In this document: positions 34,282 through 46,422 of the stretch, in pieces
How positions within the stretch are numbered: position 1 is the stretch's first letter
Layout: each line of letters starts with the position of its first letter
Assembly (NCBI GenBank): GCA_024704765.1
Contig: JAKMXF010000331.1
Coordinates: 210,807-269,142, forward strand
From: Oopsacas minuta
Lineage: Eukaryota > Porifera > Hexactinellida > Lyssacinosida > Leucopsacidae
Direction: 5' to 3'
DNA: 58,336 nucleotides
Position numbers and translations under genes: made by a program
Notes under the pieces: model-generated
Database searches by the model: none
What the model saw: the letters and a program-made list of their open reading frames with translations, nothing else
Told to the model about the DNA's origin: nothing

Positions 34282-35440
34282 TTATAACACAACAAGCATA
34301 ACGTATGAAGTCAAGTAACTTGGAATTACAACTGCATCGATTGTTAAATTTGATACCATTTTTAAACACTTGTAACGGCCGCTGTTGCATGTCTTGTTGT
34401 AACTGCACTTGACGAAGCCTTGGCCAGTACTAATTAAGTCAAAGTGTGCGACTTCACGCAGAGACATATTCTTCCCTTGTAGGATTTCTGCAATAGTCAT
34501 GAATTGCTCCACACAAGGACTGAACTGTTTGCTAATCTAAAATTGATTCAAAATTCAATTTTCTCTTCCGAGCTTTAATGGCCACCATCATGTATCGAGA
34601 CTACAACAGCTTTCCAGGTGTTCAATAAGTTCCTCAGGCAAAACCAAGTTGTGGCTCTGCCCTAACATCGCTTCATGCGGCATGCGGCCGATTCCAGTTG
34701 GATAGCGATTGTTCTTTTGCCACTAGACGAACTGAAGACATTCTAACCACTTCGTGGTGTTGTTCTCCTTCTGCCAGTAGACAAGCATCGCTTCGGTATA
34801 CCGATTGGCACTTTCGACTGAGCCCTATGACTGCGAATGACGAGGCTTTCTGTGGACAAATGGCACTCCCGGTCCGATCTAATGACCTCATTGACCACCT
34901 ATAAAATATATGGGTAGATCTATGTTACAATTTTCACCTAGCCGAAAGACAATTCTAAAAGATCTAGACCATTGTTACGATAATAGTATTGAAGAATGGA
35001 TAACACATAAAGGCCTCATACAGCATTATACTTTCTTTACTAGATTTGTAAAATAAAATTTTGTTCAGAATGGACACTCGAGGTATTAAATCCTTTATAT
35101 ATTTCCAGACATATCTATGTTCACTCCATTTGTTGATGTGTGTCATTTAAACTGACAGCAAAAATTCATGTATGTTTCTTACGGATGTCATAAATAATTT
35201 CCCTAGTTTTATTAGCGTTGGCTATACGGTATATATAATGCATTGACATAACATTGACATAAAGCGAACTCCCTTCCATTGTCCGATTGTAGTACACGAG
35301 GCGATTCTGACCCACAAAATTTTCCACCCAAATGGTACACCAAGGACCAACATCTTCGTGAGGTGATCTTGATAATTCTGAATGAAACGTTCATCTTCTT
35401 CTTTCTGGCTCTGCATGCCTATCAAGCCCAACTACAAAAT
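34282..35440 (-). pseudogene. KRBA2/Ginger-type integrase pseudogene, core and C-terminus
   Basis: Read from 35431 leftwards, the minus strand gives LIGMQSQKEEDERFIQNYQD and then HLTK, the start of a KRBA2-type integrase core. VLQSDNGREF (second catalytic Asp) follows in another frame, then GSVESANRYTEAMLVYWQKE with the expected Glu (a TAG stands for Gln just before it). Next comes NTTKWLECLQFV. Finally a Cys-rich tail GQGFVKCSYNKTCNSGRYKC, typical of this family, lies at about 34340-34430. Several stops and a deletion after QSDNGREF break it. Its N-terminal part lies at 39213-39668, beyond the nested mariner and hAT. Confidence 0.8.
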
Positions 35441-35683
35441 ATAGGTATTATATGAACATTTAGATATATTTATTATTTACATTATATATGTATTTTTATA
35501 TACAACTACAGCAGGGGTTTTCAACCAGTGGGTCGTGGAAGGTAGGAATTTTTACTGAATTTCAGTGATTCTATTACTATTAATTTGTAGTTAGTGTCGC
35601 ATTGCGTAATTAGAAACCCTATTGTCATTATATGACATCATTGTATTGATTATGAAATAACATAGAAGAAATAGAATCTTGAA

Positions 35684-35801
35684 GGAATACATACAATTCG
35701 TGACATGTCATAAATTGTAATGTCACGAATTGTAATGGCACGAATTGTAGGCCACGAATTGTAATGGTACGAATTGTAATGTCACGAATTGTATGTATTC
35801 C
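35684..35801. repeat. Foldback repeat in the hAT leader
   Basis: A 23-base segment at 35684-35706 is the exact reverse complement of 35779-35801. Between them are four or five direct copies of a 14-base-like unit, cacgaattgtaatg. It is the third structure in this window with tandem copies enclosed by an inverted end (see 561 and 25261). Confidence 0.85.
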
Positions 35802-35930
35802 AATATTGAAGTGTAATATTTTATTAAATAACCTATGAAGTCCAGGTTTGTATGTACAACAAAGAATTATATAAAGACATTTCTAGGCCTTTCAACTTTA
35901 ACAAGTCCTTCTAATCGTATTTTTACTTAA

Positions 35931-37695
35931 ATGGCAACTAAACGTGCTCCGAAGCGTGCTTACTCAGATGATTATCTGAAATTTGGATTTACAAGTATAG
36001 TAATTGAAGGTATTGAAAAAACACAATGCGTGATATGTCTGAAAGTATTATCTGCAGAGTCTATGAAGCCGTTTCAGCTTAAAAGACATTTTGAGAAAGA
36101 ACATCCAACATATAATGACCGAGATGTTTCTTTCTTCCAAAGACAATCTCAATCTGTCAAGAAATCTAGACTTGATACGACAGGACAGACAGCTATCACT
36201 ATAAGAGCCACAGTTGAAGCATCATATGTTGTGTCACTACGTATTTCTAAATCTAAGAAACCCCATACTATTGGTGAAGAGCTAGTTTTGCCCTGCACGA
36301 AAGACATTGTGCGCATAATGATTGGAGCAGATGCAGTAAAAAAACTAAGTTCGCTGTCAATTTCAGATAACACTGTTCAGCGCAGAATTCAAGAAATGTC
36401 AGAGGATATTAAGACCAAGTTGTGGAGCAAATCAAACACTCACCCATCTTTGTTTTGCAATTAGATGAGTCAACTGATGTTTCTTCTTGTGCTCAGCTGA
36501 TGATATATGTACGTTATATCCACGATTCTAACTTCAAAGAAGAGTTCCTGTTTTGTCAGCCACTTGATTCTCAAACACATGGAATTGATGTTTTCAACAA
36601 AGTAGACACCTATTTTGTAAAAGAAGGTCCCGATTAGAAAAAGTTGGAGCCATTTGCACAGATGGCGCTCCTTCTATGTTGGGAAGCCATTCTGGGTTCC
36701 AGACACGCGTTAGACAGTTTGTCCAGATGTGATAACAAATCACTGTAGGATTCACCGAGAAGCCCTTGCAGCGAAGACTTTGCCAGCCTCGCTAAATGTT
36801 ATCTTGCAGGAGGTAATTAAAATAGTCAATTTCGTTAAAAGTAGCGCACTCAACACTCGTCTCTTCAGAAATCTTTCTTTAGATATGGATGCTGCATATA
36901 TGAATCTGTTATATCACACTGAAATTAGATGGCTTTCAAAGGGCAATGTTTTGAAACGTGTTCTAGACCTCAAGGGAGAAACAACAGAGTTTTTAAAACT
37001 CCAAAAGCGGACGCATTGGCATGATTTATTCGAAAATCACGAATGGATTACTAGACTTTGTTATCTTTGCGATATTTTTGAAAGACTCAATACTCTGAAC
37101 CTCTCATTGCAAGGTAAAGATAGAATATTATGGATTTTGTAGACAAGCTTTCTGCCTTGCAAGCAATGCTTGACCTCTGGAGAAACAAGATAAATAGTGG
37201 TAGGATTACAATGTTTTCTCACCTCTGTAGCTATGTTGAAGATTGCGAAATTAGTATCAGCGAAGCTTTGCAAAATGACATTGCAACGCATTTGCAATCA
37301 CTTAAAGATGAATTCTCTAGATACTTTCCAGAAACAACAAAATCCAAATTTAATCTTGTTCGAAATCCTTTTCTGGCCAAAATAGATGACTGCATTCCTG
37401 ATAATCACGATGCAGCACAGGAGGATTTCATCAAACTTGTAAATGATTCAGGAGCACAAACATTATTTTCAAGAGTTGATTTGCCATCTTTTGGAGTTTT
37501 GTGCTTGGAAGCTATCCAATAGTATCACCGATTGCCCTGAAGATGCTCATGCCATTCCCATCAACTTATTTGTGTGAAGCGGCGTTTTCTAGCATGCTAG
37601 TAATCAAAACTAAGGCTAGAAATAGGCTTGATATCGAACCAGATCTACGCTGCTGCTTAGCAATAACACAGCCTAGAATTTCAAAAGCTAGTTGA
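35931..37695 (+). pseudogene. ZBED/Buster-type hAT transposase, frameshifted
   Basis: ATG 35931 opens with a BED-like zinc finger: KFGFTSIV, TQCVICLKVLSAESMKPF, LKRHFEKEHP (C-x2-C, H-x4-H). The usual order of ZBED5/FAM200-like proteins follows. LDESTDVSSCAQLMIYVRYI (about 36461-36520) carries the first catalytic Asp. GAICTDGAPSMLGS (about 36648-36690) carries the second. CRIHREALAAK lies near 36740, HTEIRWLSKGNVL near 36920, and the C-terminal FPSTYLCEAAFSSMLVIKTK dimerisation block at about 37555-37615. Frame breaks near 36455, 36637, 37130 and 37510 disable it. Such genes have repeatedly become host proteins in animals, but this one is plainly a transposon copy. Confidence 0.92.
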
Positions 37696-37906
37696 TGAAA
37701 ACAACATAAAAAATCACATTAAATAATCATGTGTGATAATTATTAGTATTGTAGATGTAGTAAATTTACATTAGAATAATATATACGAGTTAAGTAAATA
37801 CATTTTGAAATTTACGTTTTGGTTATGCCTTCACCGGGTGGGGCGCGAACGCTTTAAAAAGTTGGAAAGTGGGTTGTGGTCAGAAAAAGGTTGAAAACCC
37901 CTGAAC

Positions 37907-39196
37907 TACAGGGTTAGGCATAAGTTCTGCACCAAACTTCTCAAGGTAAATATCCCTAGTATTTTCTATCATGCATTTTTTCTATGGGTTGTAGAATATA
38001 CTTAGAGCATATATACTCAATTTTTTCATTCCAAATCTTTTCTAAACAGCGAATTCTTTTATGGAGGGCCAAAAATCCAAACGCCCTGCAATTTTAGGAT
38101 TATACACAGGGGAAGACAGTCAAAGAGATAACGAAAGCGCTCTCAGTTACCAAATGGACTGTGTATAGGACGATCCAACGTTTCAACGAAACCGGTGAGA
38201 CGTCTGACAGACCTAGATCCATACGCATACCATTGTTGAAAAAATCGGTCAGGGAGAAGATCAGATACAACCCCAAGAGAAGCGTCCAGAAAATGGCTAA
38301 CGAATGCAATTGCTCTACGCGAACGATGGGAAGGTTAGTTCATGACGATTTAGGACTTAAATCATACAAATTTAGAAAGGCACAGCTGTTATCTGATGTC
38401 AACCAGAAGAGGAGGATAGAGAAATGTAGGAAACTTCGAGAGCGGTTCAGAGATGGCAGACACCTTGATATTCTTTTCACAGATGAAAAGTTATCCACCG
38501 TTGAATGCAGTTTCAACAGGCAAAATGATAGAGTTCTCTGCTCCACTTCAAAAGGGATATCTCCAGTTGCAAGGATAGTTAAACGAACCCAAAAACCTGC
38601 TTCTGTTATGGTCTGGGGCGGGATCACAGCTACTGGTCGGACCTCCCTCGTGTTCATTGATCAAGGTGTCAAAGTCAACCCTGAAAAGTATATTCAAGAC
38701 ATATTAGAAGGCGAATTAGAACCTTGGGCTACTCCGCATTTTCAAGGAAGGCACTGGATCTTTCAACAGGACTCAGCTCCTGCTCATAAATCCAAAGCAA
38801 CCCAAACCTGGTTAAAGGACCATTTTCCAGAGATAATCTCCCCTATGGAATGGCCAGCTTCATCTCCTGATCTAAATCGGATGGACTTTAGCATTTGGTC
38901 AATTCTGGAGAGTAAAGCTTGCGTTAAACCCCACAAAAGTCTGGAGGCTCTCAGAGCATTATTAGTTCGGGAATGGCATCTAATACCACACGAAGTGCTG
39001 TCTGCCTCCTCAGATTGTTTCTATAAACGTCTGAGCTCATGCATTCACGCAAAGGGCGATATCTTTGAAGGGCTAATATAGGATATATACAAAACTATGT
39101 TAAAACCTTGAATCACAATTATTTGATAAGTTTGCAATACCATTGAATTGAATATACAACGATAACTGAGTTGCAGAACTTATGCCTAACCCTGTA
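37907..39196 (+). mobile_element. maT-like mariner (DD37D), perfect terminal repeats
   Basis: The 23-base left end (37909-37931, cagggttaggc...) is an exact inverse of the right end (39172-39194). TA duplications are at 37907-37908 and 39195-39196. The body is 1,286 bases. The left end was later split from its flank by the hAT insertion at 37903. Perfect ends suggest recent movement. Confidence 0.95.
38062..39081 (+). pseudogene. DD37D (maT-like) transposase with one frameshift near the start
   Basis: A likely start is ATG 38062 (MEGQKSKRPAILGLYT), after which one frame change at about 38095-38110 leads into QGKTVKEITKALSVTKWTVY and the long frame to 39081. A second helix-turn-helix follows. 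The catalytic blocks are DILFTDEK, HWIFQQDSAPAHKS and ASSPDLNRMDFSIW. Exactly 37 residues separate the second Asp from the third, the DD37D spacing of the maT family rather than the DD34E/DD34D of Tc1/mariner. Total length, about 340 codons, fits. Apart from the early frame change the gene is open throughout. Confidence 0.9.
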
Positions 39197-39212
39197 TTAT
39201 TACTCAACGTTT

Positions 39213-39668
39213 TTATGTGTATTTCAGGCAGTAAACAATATTGAGCATAAATTGTATATCTGAGTTTAGATTCTCCAATGGAAAAATAGTAAGATAGTAA
39301 GACGAATTCCTTAACTGCCACCAAGAATTCATGGAGTTGGTTCGAATTGGCTTGACGACTAGTGATTTCGGGGACTGCTCTTCCTTAATTGTCACGTACA
39401 ATTCGATCTGTTCCAGCCTCGTATTGTTTTATTTTTCACAAGTTGATTTATCCTTAATGTTTATTTCTCCATGTCCTTCAGCGAGATGAATTGAATAAAT
39501 CTCATTGTAGAGCTTCTCAGTACCGATGAATCGCAGATCAGTGCCCTTTTTTGCTTGTTTGCACACTGCACTGTCCTCGGCGCAAAATTTCACAATTTCG
39601 TATTCCTTCATCAGTCCATAGTCCTTGACACTATTATTTGCATCCGTATCCTTCTCAGGCTGTTGCAA
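39213..39668 (-). pseudogene. KRBA2/Ginger-type integrase pseudogene, N-terminus
   Basis: Reading left from 39668: MKEYEIVKFCAEDS, CKQAKKGTDLRFIGTEKLYN, then EIYSIHLAEGHGE. These correspond to the region before and into the HHCC zinc domain of KRBA2-type integrases. After a stop and frame change, EEQSPKSLVVKPIRTNSMNS and WWQ follow (about 39390-39320). The next expected residues, LI-MQS, are found at 35431 on the same strand. The mariner and hAT therefore sit inside this gene; the break coincides with an intron-like junction (tggcag/ttaagg against ttttgtag/ttgggc). Confidence 0.75.
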
Positions 39669-40640
39669 TCGATTCAGGATCTAGTTGTACTCTTCTCTCA
39701 ACAGCACAGTAGGCTCATTTATTCCTTTTGTTATTCCCATCTAAGTTACTTTATCATCAACATTTCCGCATCGCTTCCATTTTACGGAATTAGTCAAATG
39801 GTATTTAGTAGTAACTAGAACAGAGCTAACATTGAATTGTTTGACCTATCTTGTAAATTTTATTGTAATCTAATAGCCAATGACGAACAAGGAAGAAATC
39901 CAGGGTTGCCGTTGGGGTGGGAATTCCCATTCCCATGGGATGGGAATAGAAATAGGAATGAATTTTTCGTCTTTAGGAATTGAAATCCTATTCCCAAGGC
40001 AACCGTGAAGACAACTCACTCCTTCTAGCACAGAACAATTAGAGGTAGAATGCACAAATCAGTATTACTATTTTTGCATAATTCTATCATTATATGAACA
40101 ATTATAGATAATTATTGTGAATTGAACAGTTTTACATACTTGTCCCACATATATACCATTGGGGTTGAGATTTTCTCCTTGGGTATGACTCTACTATATA
40201 GTTATTATATTGCAATTGTTTTTCTTTGTTCGTTCGCAGGGAAAGGATGTATGAAATGTTGTATTTGAATTTGAATATATCAATTCTTCACTTGGCTAAA
40301 AAATATCGAATATGCTGAATTCGATTTCCCCTTTTTAATTTATCATCTGAAAACTTATTTGTTGTTGTATAAATATACAATAAACACATTTTTAGAGTCT
40401 CACAATACTGGTAGAGACTTGCTCTCAACTGCTACAATGGAGTAACAAAGTCGTCCTAATCCGAATTTCGCATTTTTAAGATTCTCATATTTAAATTTAT
40501 TTTTGCTTTATGAATATTAAGTAAACAAAATATCTGTATCTCAAAATGCTCGTAGATACTTGCTCTCAACCGCTATGATAAGGTACAAAGTACGGTGTAT
40601 CCAGTGGCGGCGCTACCCAGCCGCTACTGGCGGAGTACAC
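39669..40640. other. Intergenic DNA with a small hAT-like MITE and repeats
   Basis: At 39901-40007 a 107-base block has ends cagggttgcc and ggcaaccgtg, flanked by similar octamers (aagaaatc, aagacaac). It is probably a hAT-type MITE. At about 40385-40600 two copies of a roughly 145-base unit occur, each containing gtagaYacttgctctcaac. No gene is supported. Confidence 0.55.
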
Positions 40641-40649
40641 TTGGATCTT

Positions 40650-41860
40650 TTGTCTAATGGACATTAATATAATGGCCATACCGTACAGTGGACAATTAGT
40701 CTAAATGTTATATATTACATGCCTACTAAAATTTTGATGTATTATCTAGTAGGAAGTATTTTGTAAAGTATTATTGCTAAGTGAAAGTAGGATAATAGAA
40801 TATGGAATAATGAATGAATACAATGAAATAGTTTGAAGTTAAAATTATGTCCGATCCGTTTACATAACTTATTAGTTCTCTATTTCCATAATCCGAAACA
40901 ATTGTTTTTACACGTTTGCTTGTGGCAATACTTTGGTTAGATTGAATAATGGCCTCCCCAGATTCCCACTTTGTTAACACCGTATAGATTGCTCCAGCTG
41001 TAAATATCGAGCCTCGAAGTATTCCACCTTCTCGATAGCAGAAATTGAAATTCTTCCATTAATAAGTCAATACCGAATAACTTGGGATTCGGGAACATAG
41101 GCCTAGCTCGGTAACATATTCAAATCGAGAGCAAATTCAGCGTTTTCAATGTATAGATTTGTAAAGTCTACTAACTGTATATTCTGATAGGTGTTTTGCG
41201 ACAAGTGAAAAACATCTGGTTACAAAATTTTGATTATATTACATTGATAGCCGCTTTCTCGAAATCAGCCATGATAAAGAATGGATTCAACTCAGGATGT
41301 ATATCAAGTAACTTAGTGAAAGTGTTGTATATTTTAACTCACTCTTATTGGCCAACAGTGCGTAGACATATAGAAATATCCTACCGCCCTTCTGCGCTTG
41401 AATTTTATACAGTTGAAAGAATTGTTCTGGGACAATCTTGTAAGACCGTCAATATACCAACTCTGAGATTCTTCCATAATGATGAAATTTTGGGAACAAA
41501 AACTGTGCGCATTTGATTTACATTTCCGATCCCAGAGTCATATATTTGAATGCTATCTTCCGTTAATCTTAATCTGTATTAATCAGGTATTTGTAATTCA
41601 GCAGCAGAATCATGGTTGATGACATTCTCTCTCATGGCGGCGTTTGTACATTCAAACTGAACTTAGAGTAGGTAATACAACTATACTTGACTCGATTAAT
41701 CCAACAAGGCCTTGTGTCAAAATAGTACCAGTTTTCTCCCCAAAACCAATGCACGGTCTTTCATCAATTGAAAACCCCGCAACATTTCGAAGCAAGCTGA
41801 ATTGTGTTCATGGGTGTTACTTCTAAGTATTTCAGTAAATACCGATGGTGTTGATAACAC
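40650..41860 (-). pseudogene. MULE transposase remnant, copy 2 (reversed)
   Basis: On the minus strand this matches the MULE at 7.3 kb and also keeps internal parts lost there. Near 41820-41640 is the post-FLYWCH region (ELRVG reversed match to 8050). At 41516-41400 VFVPKISSLWKNLRVGILTV appears. At about 41300-41260 LLDIHPELNPFFIMADFEKA gives the MULE DDE block with its Asp, followed by AINVI. The C-terminal end matches 8290-8400 near 40980-40890. The terminal repeat lies at 40650-40730 (ctaatggacat...ggacaattagtctaaatgtt). The 5' part is cut off at about 41860. Multiple stops are present. Confidence 0.7.
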
Positions 41861-41960
41861 AGCCCTGCAGGAAAAAAAATTTTATTTGCTGATTGTTATT
41901 GCAAAACATTTTCTAATCCACATTTTAATACTGATTTTGAATAATTTTGTAAAATATACG

Positions 41961-44057
41961 TATCACGTCTAGTTTTTTTGCAAAATTATTTTTAAATATT
42001 GGTATATTTATCGATAAATGCATGATACCTCTACAGGTAAAATAGTGAAAATCTGCCATTTATAAATTTTTATTGATAATATAATCTTAGTTAATAAATA
42101 ATTTGAATATATTAGTCTGAATCAGGAGTAAATTTCCGTTTTTTTGACATTCTAGCATGAATAACATCAATACAATCTCTCTTGAGGCACCAGCAGTAAT
42201 CAGCCATCATATGAACGTCCCACCTCCCCTGATATCGTGTTTCCATTGTTTTTATGTCTTGATGGAATCGTTCACCTTGCTCCTCGGAAACAGCTCCAAG
42301 ATTCTCTGGAAAATAGTCAATATGACTGTGAAGAAAGTGAACTTTTACACTCATATTGCAGCCGAGATTCTTGTAAGATTCAATCAACTCATTCACAAGT
42401 ATTTTATAATTAGGAGATTTCGTATTTCCCAAGAAGTTTTTTATGACATCTACAAATGCATTCCATGCACATTTTTCTTTGCATATCATAGAATTTGAAA
42501 AATTATCATCTTGAACAAGTTGTCTTATCTGAGGACCGTTGAATATACCGGCTTTTCTTTTTTCATCACTTAGGTAGTAAAATTTCTCGGTAATATATTT
42601 GAAACAATTTCCTTCTTTATCTAATGCCCTTACAAACTGTTTCATCAATCCTAATTTTATATGAAGTGGTGGAAGCAAAATCTTGAGAGGATCCACTAGA
42701 GGCTCGTGAATAATGTTCTTATCTCCAACATTAAGATTGGTTCTAGCTGGCCAGCTCTGTCTAGAATAGTGTTCGCTCTTTGCACGACTGTCCCATAAGC
42801 ATAAAAAACAAGGGTATTTTGTATATCCTGATTGCTGTCCCAAAAGAATGCATATGATTTTTAAGTCACCACAGATTACCCAATTGTGCTGGTTATAATT
42901 AATTTTATGAAGCACAATTTTCATGTTATCATATCGTTCCTTTAAACTTACTGAATGTCCAATTGGTATGGAACTAAATTTGTTGCCATTATGAAGTAGA
43001 ACACATTTCAAACTTTGTTTTGAACTATCAATAAAGAGTCTCCAATCATTAGGTACATACGGACGTCCAAGAGCATTAACTAGCGGTGAAACATCATGAC
43101 AAAACACAAATCCGTCTTCCATTATGAAATATTTCAAAAATTCGATCTCTCTGTTCCTATATGAGTAAAATTTTGTTTCTGGGAGAAGCAAGTTTTTTTT
43201 TTAGCCTAGAACCTAACAACTCCGCAGATTCTTTAGGTAAATCTAAATCACGTACCAAATCATTTAATTCAGACTGATTAAATAACTGTGGAGAATTAGA
43301 ACGAGATAATACACACGGAATAAAATCCTCATCTTCTCTAATTAATGAATCTCTAGTTTCACAATCATCAATTTCCGAGATAACATCCAAATTAGTAAAT
43401 TTTGGAACAGGTACATCAATAGAATGGGGAACGGGTCGTATTGCTGAATGTAAATTTGGATACTTGATCAATGACTTGGTTTTAGCATTGAATCCGGAAA
43501 TATTCGCCATACAAAAGTAACATTCGCTAATGTGATTTTGTGGCTCTCTCCATATCATTGGAATTCCAAAACTTAAACTCTTTCTGATTCCTTTTGTCCA
43601 TTGTCTCAAATTTTCTACACAAGATCGGCACACTGTATGTGGAGCCCATGTTTTGTCTTGATCACCTAATCTCATTCCAAAATATTCTAAATATGCTTTT
43701 TTTAACAAATCCTGTTATTGCCGTAGTTTGTTTAGAAGTCATAAAACTCCCACAAATATAACAAAAGACGTCTGGATCATTACTGCACCTTCTCCGATAA
43801 GCCATATGATAATAAAATATCAAAATAGTAGACTATAGTACAATAAAGCTGTATATAACAAAAATAAAAATAAAAAAATTATGTAGAAAAGAATGGAGTT
43901 AAAGGCACTAATTAGAAAATGCAATAAAGCACGCATCTGTTTATTTCAAAAGACAAAATTCACACATGTATCAAATATAATCATTTATTCTAGGGAAGTG
44001 TACTTAAAAAAATCGACTTATATTAAAATGACATTTGAGTAAAAACGAGACGTGATA
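41961..44057 (-). mobile_element. DDE transposon with TATCACGTCT ends
   Basis: tatcacgtctagttttt at 41961 pairs with aaaaacgagacgtgata ending at 44057, giving about 16-17 bases of terminal repeat around a 2.1-kb element with one minus-strand gene. The left end of the 22.7-kb relative starts with the same tatcacgt. The CAC start is compatible with the CACTA/Mirage/Chapaev group, but a clear target duplication was not found. Confidence 0.6.
42112..43805 (-). pseudogene. DDE transposase, open except for two homopolymer shifts
   Basis: Starts at ATG 43805 (MAYRRRCSNDPDVFCYICGS). N-terminal zinc motifs follow: CYICG, then VCRSC, then ECYFCMAN. The first shift lies in a run of seven A's at about 43700, where six would restore frame. 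The second lies in a run of about ten A's at about 43195, between SRLKKK and LLLPETKF. Downstream the frame is clean for 359 codons. It includes RLFIDSSKQSLKCVLLHNGN and HNWVICGDLKIICILLGQQ. KYPCFLCLWDSR, PLHIKLGLMKQFV and SEEQGERFHQDIK are also present. I infer the D of FIDSS, the D of CGDLK and the first E of SEEQ as catalytic. The family is widespread in animal genomes, but I cannot name it with certainty (possibly Chapaev-like). The shifts could be real or sequencing errors in homopolymers. Confidence 0.85.
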
Positions 44058-46422
44058 GGGGAATTCTGATGACAGATTGAGAATCAGCATACTCAAGTTA
44101 ACTAAAAACAACCCATGGATAATAATCAGCAAATTTGACGCAGGTCAGTGTAATGCTCCATCTGGATATGTAGTCAATCGATCCTTACATGTTACAAGCT
44201 GCTCACACAGCCAATATTTTGATTACCTGCTAAAACTTACACCATTGAGAGTATACAAAATCCGTTTACATCAGCTTTATTCTTTCTTTTGGTTGACTTA
44301 ATACGTTCAATATTAAGTGTAGTTTATTTCTAATGTCAGTTGAAGATTTTATTATTCCCTTACCCAAGTAGAAGATATTTACCGTTAATTCACTTGTTAA
44401 GTAGCATTCACAAGTGTTACTAACATACAAATAATGAATGGAATTATACCAAATGTCTGTAGACAAGTGTCCGCCAATCACAATTGGGTGGCCAAGTGAG
44501 CTGAATCCGAATTTCGTAATTTCAATTTATCATATGTAATGTTCTTTTTATGATTACATTGTAAACAAAATACTTAAATCTGAAATTATACGTAGAGACT
44601 AGCTCTAAATGATTTTATGCTTAATCATTACGCTTATCCGAATTTTGCCTTTTCAAGTTTCTCGAATGAAATTTATCGTAGTTTTATGGATATATAGTCA
44701 ACACAAATTTCCAAATAGTTCCAGATTCTTGATATCATCGTGTGCTTTATTGCTTACTGCTTTAAGTTAACCCAAGTATTAAACAGCTATATTTCTCGCT
44801 ACTTATTGTCGCTATGTAACGGTATATTTTCCGCATTACCTGACTTCTCATAAAACAGAGGGAATTTAAATTTTAGATTATCCATGTATAGTCATGATGA
44901 CGTGATAATTTAATGATGAGTTTGAAATTCTTCAAGGTGATAACGTCAGGACATTTGGCATATTCTGGGGTACCAGTGATTCCAATTTCACCCATCTATC
45001 ATATATATTTCTGAGTAGTGGCAAATAATGTGACTTTTCGAAAGTCAAAAAGTGACAATGACGTCATAATTTCGTTTTAGTTGTGAATTTTCGCCCAAGA
45101 CTCAACCTTGTTCGAACCAGTCATCTGTAAGGCTGAGCATGGAAGTTATCTTGAGTATGATACCAAATATTTCTTTGACGAATTTACAGTGGGTTATTAT
45201 ACGCTCTTATTATCAATTTAGGATAATTCGATCTACTATCGAATCTAGATTTGCTCGATTTCATTACAGTTTGCAAATATAATATTTACATGTATAGTTT
45301 GACCATAGCATTCTATATACTAAGCTAATGATACTGATTGATAGACTTCACCAGGGATATGTCTTGTCAGATCTAGGGAATTCTATTAGTAGCGATAATA
45401 ATTAAATCCTACATCTTGGCACAAGAAATGTATTATTGATATTTTCGAACGAATGTTGCGTACATCCACAATCTATTTTCAACCTGATATTACATTATCT
45501 GATCGTTTTCTTAACAAATATATCATAGAAATGCACCAATTTTTTAAAACATTTAAAAGTTATATAATAGGTGACAGAAGTTTCATCACTGGAAATTTCG
45601 TCTCCTGGAATTTTCGACAGTAGATAGTCATGCAATTTATTGAAATTTTGTTTGCTGTAGATAATCAAAACTTAAAATTTTGAGCAACAACATGGGTTAT
45701 ATCTCGCTTCTCATAATTTGGAACTAAAAATTGTAACGTTCATTTCGTTCTTTTGACTTTTTATTGTGTGTTATCGTACTACCTACCTCTCACTTTATTT
45801 AATTTGCTTATGTAGTGATTGCTCTCGTCGCAAGAATTTTACAACTTTGATACACTTCGGTGTTAACAACTAACACGAAAATTATCCATTGTGCCACCCC
45901 TAAGCTATATTGTTAGTTGACGTACTTTTTCATACATGTTCCTTTCGGATAGGAAAGTGCTGGATCCACCTACTCCCAGGCAGCCGTTTAACATTTTAGC
46001 TATTTTGACAATAGGCAGCAAAAAATCAGTCATCAAAGTGGTGAAACTATCCACCACATCTTCTTCTAGCACTAATGTAACGCTTGGAAGCATTTTTCAT
46101 TTCAAGAGTAATTCATGGTATTCTTGTTATTCTTGATAGATTGTGGATAGCCCCTCTGATTGTATTTTTATATATAATTTTGTAAGTGATGCAAGAAACA
46201 ACCTGAAATTACAGCAAGACACTTTTCCTTAAATGTATTTATTGTTACTCTTTCGATATCTGTCATTGTCATTCTAGTGTCTAAGTGTTGTTCGAAGTCT
46301 AGTATTTTAGCTATGTATATTGAATGTATTTCCAGCCTATCAGGAATTAGAGCATATATGCTGGGTAGACCAATCCACTCTTCTTTGTATGTAAAGTATT
46401 CAGAGAGAGAAATATTCATGTA
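44058..46422. other. Intergenic DNA with dispersed repeats
   Basis: About 44510-44680 contains the dispersed family marked by gtagagactagctct. About 44770-45015 matches 28010-28395. Minus-strand frames at 45905-46093 and 46168-46419 (62 and 83 codons) show no motif that I recognise and are not called as genes. Confidence 0.45.

Larger units (their letters stand above)
35504..37911 (+). mobile_element. hAT element with perfect 8-bp target duplication
   Basis: The terminal repeats CAGGGGTTTTCAACC (35512-35526) and its exact inverse (ending at 37903) delimit a 2,392-base element. The 8-base direct repeat aactacag is found at 35504-35511 and 37904-37911. The right copy overlaps the neighbouring mariner: aacTA is flank and cag is the first three bases of the mariner's left end. 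The hAT therefore landed in a pre-existing mariner end. Confidence 0.95.

Noticed and set aside
45905-46419. Two minus-strand frames as a MULE or other gene
   Set aside because: A weak resemblance to MULE C-terminal words did not hold up residue by residue.
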